From positions 5,828,001 through 5,892,000 of the forward strand of contig NZ_CP150170.1 in the NCBI RefSeq assembly GCF_037963865.1: DNA of 64,000 nucleotides, in the 5' to 3' direction. Every line of letters starts with the position of its first letter. Position 1 is the first letter of the stretch. Made by a program: the position numbers and the translations under genes. Source of the DNA: Paenibacillus sp. FSL R10-2734. GTDB taxonomy: Bacteria; Bacillota; Bacilli; Paenibacillales; Paenibacillaceae. This document shows positions 60,715 through 64,000 of the stretch, one piece after another. The notes beneath the pieces were generated by a model. That model did no database searches, was not told the origin of the DNA, and saw only the letters and a list, made by a program, of their open reading frames with translations.

Positions 60715-62118
60715 ATGAAGAAGAAAAAATGGTTGCTCTGGACGATCGGAGTAGTAGCTGTAGCAACAGCAGGATTGTTGGTGTATACGTTTCTACCTGA
60801 TAAGAACAGTCAGGCTGCGGAAGTGCCCGTTACTACAGCCACGGTTACGAAGGGTGATATCGTAGTAAATGTATCCGGAGCAGGCTCCGTCACAGCCACA
60901 GAAACGGGGAAAGTGAAAACGAAGGACGCTGGAACTGTAGCTGCAGTGCTTGTCAAAGAGGGCGATCTCGTGAAGAAGGGGCAGACTTTAATTACCTTCG
61001 AAGGCGCTGACCTGAGTGACAATCTCAAGCAGGAACAAACCTCTCTTACCTCGCTCGAAGTGGAGCTTCAGGATAAGCAGGAACAGTATAAGAAGCTGGC
61101 TGTGGCAGGTGCCTCTGAAGACGAACTGGCCAGCGCCAAGCGTTCGATTGAAAAAGCTAAAACGGATATTACGAACCAGCAGGAAAAAATCGCTTCTGTA
61201 CAAGAAGATATGGTTCCACCTGATCCTTTAACGGCTCCTATTGACGGAACTGTAATAACAGTTAACATAGCCAGCGGTGAAAAAGCGATGGATGGCTCCG
61301 AGCTCATCGATATCACCAATTATGCCAATTTAAGTGTAATTGTGCAGGTGGATGAGCTTGATATTCCTACAGTGAAGATAGGAATGCCTGCTACCATTTC
61401 ATTGGATGCCCTGCCCGACACTGAATTTAAGGGAACGGTCACTAAGATCGCCAAGGAAGGTACGGTCTCTAACGGAGTATCTCTCTTCGATGTTACCGTT
61501 GGCTTAACCACCTCGGAAGGTGCCCTTGTTGGGATGTCAGCAGAAGTTTCAGTGACAACAGCTGAGAAAAAAGATGTGTTAACTGTACCTATTGAAGCTG
61601 TTCAAGAAAGAAACGGCAAATACACAGTAGCGCTTCCTTTAGCAGCTGGTTCAGCCGAAACCTCCAACAACGCATCTGGCGAAGGCCAGGCACCAATGCC
61701 TAGCGGGGCGCCTGATACTGACGGTGGTGCTATGCCTAGTGGTGCGCCTGATGCTCGCGGTGGTGCTATGGCTAGCGGGGCGCCTGATGCTCGCGGTGGT
61801 GCTATGTCTAGTGGGGCGGCTGGCACAAGAAACCGCGGAAATAGTAATCAGCGAATGGTCACAGTCGAAGTGGGCATTCATGATGAGAGCAGCATTGAAA
61901 TTGTCAGCGGGCTTAGTGAAGGAGACAAGGTGATTATTCCTACAGTAATCTCTACAAAAACGGGCACAACCAGTACAGAGACGCAAATGCAAGGCGGCAT
62001 GGGCGGTATGGGTGGCGCCGGTTTCGGTGGTGGTGGCTTTAGTGGCGGTGGCAGCTTCAGTGGTGGTGCCGGTGGAATGGGCAGAGCACCAAGTGGCGGC
62101 GGAGGTGGCAGTAGATGA
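60715..62118 (+). CDS. MacA/HlyD-like membrane fusion adaptor
   Basis: The 467-aa protein has an N-terminal membrane anchor (WLLWTIGVVAVATAGLLVYT), a lipoyl-like domain (GKVKTKDAGTVAAVLVKEGD) and a helical hairpin (LTSLEVELQDKQEQYKKLAV). A beta-barrel part (ALVGMSAEVSVTTAEKKDVL) follows. Unusual are 12-residue tandem repeats SGAPDARGGAMA near residues 328-370 and a Gly-rich tail of about 45 residues. It pairs with the ABC genes that follow, overlapping the ATPase gene by 4 bp, as in the MacAB/YknXYZ systems. The substrate may be a peptide, a drug or the upstream secreted protein. Confidence 0.87.
   Translation: MKKKKWLLWTIGVVAVATAGLLVYTFLPDKNSQAAEVPVTTATVTKGDIVVNVSGAGSVTATETGKVKTKDAGTVAAVLVKEGDLVKKGQTLITFEGADLSDNLKQEQTSLTSLEVELQDKQEQYKKLAVAGASEDELASAKRSIEKAKTDITNQQEKIASVQEDMVPPDPLTAPIDGTVITVNIASGEKAMDGSELIDITNYANLSVIVQVDELDIPTVKIGMPATISLDALPDTEFKGTVTKIAKEGTVSNGVSLFDVTVGLTTSEGALVGMSAEVSVTTAEKKDVLTVPIEAVQERNGKYTVALPLAAGSAETSNNASGEGQAPMPSGAPDTDGGAMPSGAPDARGGAMASGAPDARGGAMSSGAAGTRNRGNSNQRMVTVEVGIHDESSIEIVSGLSEGDKVIIPTVISTKTGTTSTETQMQGGMGGMGGAGFGGGGFSGGGSFSGGAGGMGRAPSGGGGGSR
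61696..61823 (+). repeat. 36-bp tandem repeat inside the adaptor gene
   Basis: Three full 36-bp units (61696, 61732, 61768) and a partial fourth encode the 12-residue repeat MPSGAPDxxGGA. Units differ only at a few bases, so recent expansion is likely. The number may vary between strains. Confidence 0.8.
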
Positions 62119-62813
62119 GTGCTTCAGCGCCGCTGATCCAAGTTCAGAATATGACCCATGGCTACACTATGGCCGGAGAAACGATGACGGTCCTAAAAAG
62201 CCTTTCCTTTACAATTGATTTGGGAGAGTTCGTAGCGATTATAGGTCCCTCCGGTTCTGGTAAATCAACACTTATGAACATGCTTGGATGCCTGGATGTA
62301 TCTGATGAGGGAAGCTATCTTCTGGACGGACAAGAGGTTCGCAAGTTATCCGACAACAAGCTGGCTAATATCCGAAATGAGAAGATCGGCTTTATCTTTC
62401 AAAATTTCAATCTTCTCCCCAAATTGACTGCTGTCGAGAATGTTGAGCTTCCGCTAATTTACCGTGGACTCTCACATCGAGAACGCAAAGAAACGGCGCA
62501 GCAAGCACTCCTTAAAGTAGGTTTGGAGGAGAGAATGCATCACCGTCCTTCTGAGCTTTCAGGTGGGCAGCAGCAGCGTGTAGCTATTGCGCGGGCCATG
62601 GCAGGGTCTCCCCCGATTCTACTTGCAGATGAACCTACTGGGGCGCTTGATACGCGAACTGGACAAGAGGTCATGCAGATGATACGAGAATTAAATGAGC
62701 AGGGTCATACAATCATCCTAATCACACATGACCTCGAAATTGCAAAGCAAGCGAAGCGGATTATTCGCATTCAGGATGGCAACCTCGTGGAAGATCGGAG
62801 GAATGCGAGGTGA
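62115..62813 (+). CDS. MacB-type ABC transporter ATPase
   Basis: The 232-aa ATPase has Walker A IGPSGSGKSTLMNMLGCLD, the Q-loop FIFQNFNLLPKLTAVENVEL, the signature ELSGGQQQRVAIARAMAGSP and Walker B ILLADEPTGALDTRTG, with His in LITHDLEIAK. This is the LolD/MacB group. It overlaps the adaptor gene by 4 bp and the permease gene by 4 bp, so all three are coupled. It powers the permease encoded next. Confidence 0.94.
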   Translation: MSASAPLIQVQNMTHGYTMAGETMTVLKSLSFTIDLGEFVAIIGPSGSGKSTLMNMLGCLDVSDEGSYLLDGQEVRKLSDNKLANIRNEKIGFIFQNFNLLPKLTAVENVELPLIYRGLSHRERKETAQQALLKVGLEERMHHRPSELSGGQQQRVAIARAMAGSPPILLADEPTGALDTRTGQEVMQMIRELNEQGHTIILITHDLEIAKQAKRIIRIQDGNLVEDRRNAR

Positions 62814-63982
62814 AATTATTTCAAAGTATGCGCATGGCTCTAAAAAGCATCTACAGCAGTAAAGTAAGGGCTTTTTTAACGATGCTGGGTATCATTATTG
62901 GAGTATCATCAGTTATCATCCTCGTTTCTGTAGGTCAGGGAACTACTTCTCAGATTACGGAGCAGCTCAATGGACTCGGAACGAATCAGCTGACGGTAAA
63001 CATCACTGGCCGTGGAGCCACCACCTCCCTCACCTATGAAGAAGCCTTGGCTTTAGGGGACATAGAGGGTATAGAAAATGTAGCTCCTGTGATAAGTGGC
63101 AACGTTACAGCTAAGCACAATACAGAGAATGTTAGCGTTACTGTTGAAGGCATTACACCTTCTTATGAGGACGTAAAGGATTTCCATGTACAATCAGGGC
63201 GCTTCCTGCTTGATATTGATACGGAGTACCGGCAGAAGGTAGCGCTGATAGGCACAGGTACGGCTGAGGATTTGTTCGGAACAGACGATCCTGTAGGCCA
63301 AAAGGTACAGCTAAATGGGATCAGCTATAAAATCGTCGGTCTATTGGAAGCAAAAGGCTCTAGTCTAAGTGGCTCCAATGATGATATCTTATTGATCCCT
63401 ATAGCTACTGCAGAACGTCAGTTAAGAAGCAAAGGCGTCCGTTCCATCACGATTGCGACGACCTCAGCAGATACTGTAGCTACTGTAAAAGAAAAGCTAG
63501 AGAGTACGCTGGATGCTAAATTTAATTATGCAGATAATGCTTTTAGCGTATTTGATTCTCAAGAAATGCTGGAAACTGTAAATTCCACGACAGATACTCT
63601 TTCAATGGCACTTGCGGGCATAGCTGGTATTTCACTGTTTGTTGGTGGGATCGGCATTATGAACATCATGATCGTATCTGTCAATGAAAGAACAAGAGAA
63701 ATTGGTATCCGCAAAGCAATCGGAGCCAAAAAATTCGATATTCTTACTCAATTCATGATCGAATCCATTGTGCTTAGCGGATTAGGCGGGGTGATTGGCG
63801 TTGGCATTGGAGTCGCAGGCAGTTGGTTGCTAGGAAAGTATACTTCACTTACAGTATCCATTGCTTGGGATATGGTAATGATATCTTTTGTTTTCTCCTT
63901 GCTCATCGGCGTGATTTTCGGAATGATGCCTGCGAACAAAGCCGCACGTCTTCGTCCCATTCATGCACTACGTAACGAATAG
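62810..63982 (+). CDS. MacB/FtsX-type ABC transporter permease
   Basis: The 390-aa permease has one N-terminal helix (VRAFLTMLGIIIGVSSVIIL), a large extracytoplasmic MacB domain and three C-terminal helices (LAGIAGISLFVGGIGIMNIM; SIVLSGLGGVIGVGIGVAGS; ISFVFSLLIGVIFGMMPANK). Conserved RTREIGIRKAIGAK and PANKAARLRPIHALR are FtsX-type loops. The start is GTG 62810. With the adaptor and ATPase it forms a MacAB-like complex in the single membrane, moving or transducing force rather than importing. Confidence 0.93.
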   Translation: MKLFQSMRMALKSIYSSKVRAFLTMLGIIIGVSSVIILVSVGQGTTSQITEQLNGLGTNQLTVNITGRGATTSLTYEEALALGDIEGIENVAPVISGNVTAKHNTENVSVTVEGITPSYEDVKDFHVQSGRFLLDIDTEYRQKVALIGTGTAEDLFGTDDPVGQKVQLNGISYKIVGLLEAKGSSLSGSNDDILLIPIATAERQLRSKGVRSITIATTSADTVATVKEKLESTLDAKFNYADNAFSVFDSQEMLETVNSTTDTLSMALAGIAGISLFVGGIGIMNIMIVSVNERTREIGIRKAIGAKKFDILTQFMIESIVLSGLGGVIGVGIGVAGSWLLGKYTSLTVSIAWDMVMISFVFSLLIGVIFGMMPANKAARLRPIHALRNE

Positions 63983-64000
63983 TTATTTCAACGACAGCTG

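Overview
The window looks like chromosomal DNA of an endospore-forming, low-to-mid GC member of the Bacillota, most likely Paenibacillus or a close relative. The genus is an inference from gene content, not from a database match. Supporting features are T-box leaders before thrS and pheS, a SAM-I riboswitch before metA, a liaF-liaS-liaR operon, a Spo0E-type phosphatase, CotF-like coat proteins, a candidate gamma-type spore protein, a YpcP-type exonuclease, a MutS2/DUF350 pair and strong AGGAGG-type ribosome binding sites. Most genes lie on the minus strand and most units end in clear intrinsic terminators.

Layout: 1-1.5 kb holds the start of a GH94-like phosphorylase and a decayed LacI-type regulator with operator-like palindromes. 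1.6-9.6 kb carries glnA (beta-type glutamine synthetase), aroF (DAHP synthase), ispH, a two-component pair and an HtrA-type protease. 9.6-10.2 kb is a structured non-coding region with a dispersed palindromic repeat, a terminator and four 19-bp hairpin units. 10.2-16.9 kb has liaFSR, a small spore-type protein, a 3D-domain secreted protein and thrS with its T-box. 17-22.3 kb has an Arc/SPFH pair, a small membrane protein, mqnC, and the methionine genes metI and metA under a SAM riboswitch. 22.4-26.9 kb has corA behind an unusual leader, an HRDC protein, a ROK sugar kinase and a 5'-3' exonuclease. 27.3-28.8 kb is AT-rich, with a secreted protein of unknown function and a gene fragment.

28.8-36.6 kb is a sugar-uptake locus: LacI regulator, binding protein, two permeases and a glycosidase, divergent from a GH36-type alpha-galactosidase, with matching operator-like palindromes at both promoters. 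36.7-46 kb has housekeeping and sporulation genes (Spx/ArsC-like, RluA-type pseudouridine synthase, cobalamin adenosyltransferase, a frameshifted amidohydrolase, Spo0E, alaR-alaT, two coat-like proteins, an FAD oxidoreductase, a zinc-ribbon protein). 46-57.9 kb is a modified pheST-zapA-mutS2-DUF350 neighbourhood. In it zapA is fused to a very long coiled coil, pheS and pheT are separated by a repeat element, and a diguanylate cyclase gene is broken at a G7 tract. 58-64 kb is a plus-strand operon for a large secreted protein and a MacA/MacB-like exporter.

The observations I rate highest are the repeat family whose stems differ between copies but keep pairing, the four-hairpin array, the ZapA-coiled-coil fusion, the corA leader (short frame plus terminator), the homopolymer frameshift in the diguanylate cyclase, and the two-operator sugar divergon. 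I saw no CRISPR array, no rRNA or tRNA gene, no phage and no intact insertion sequence.
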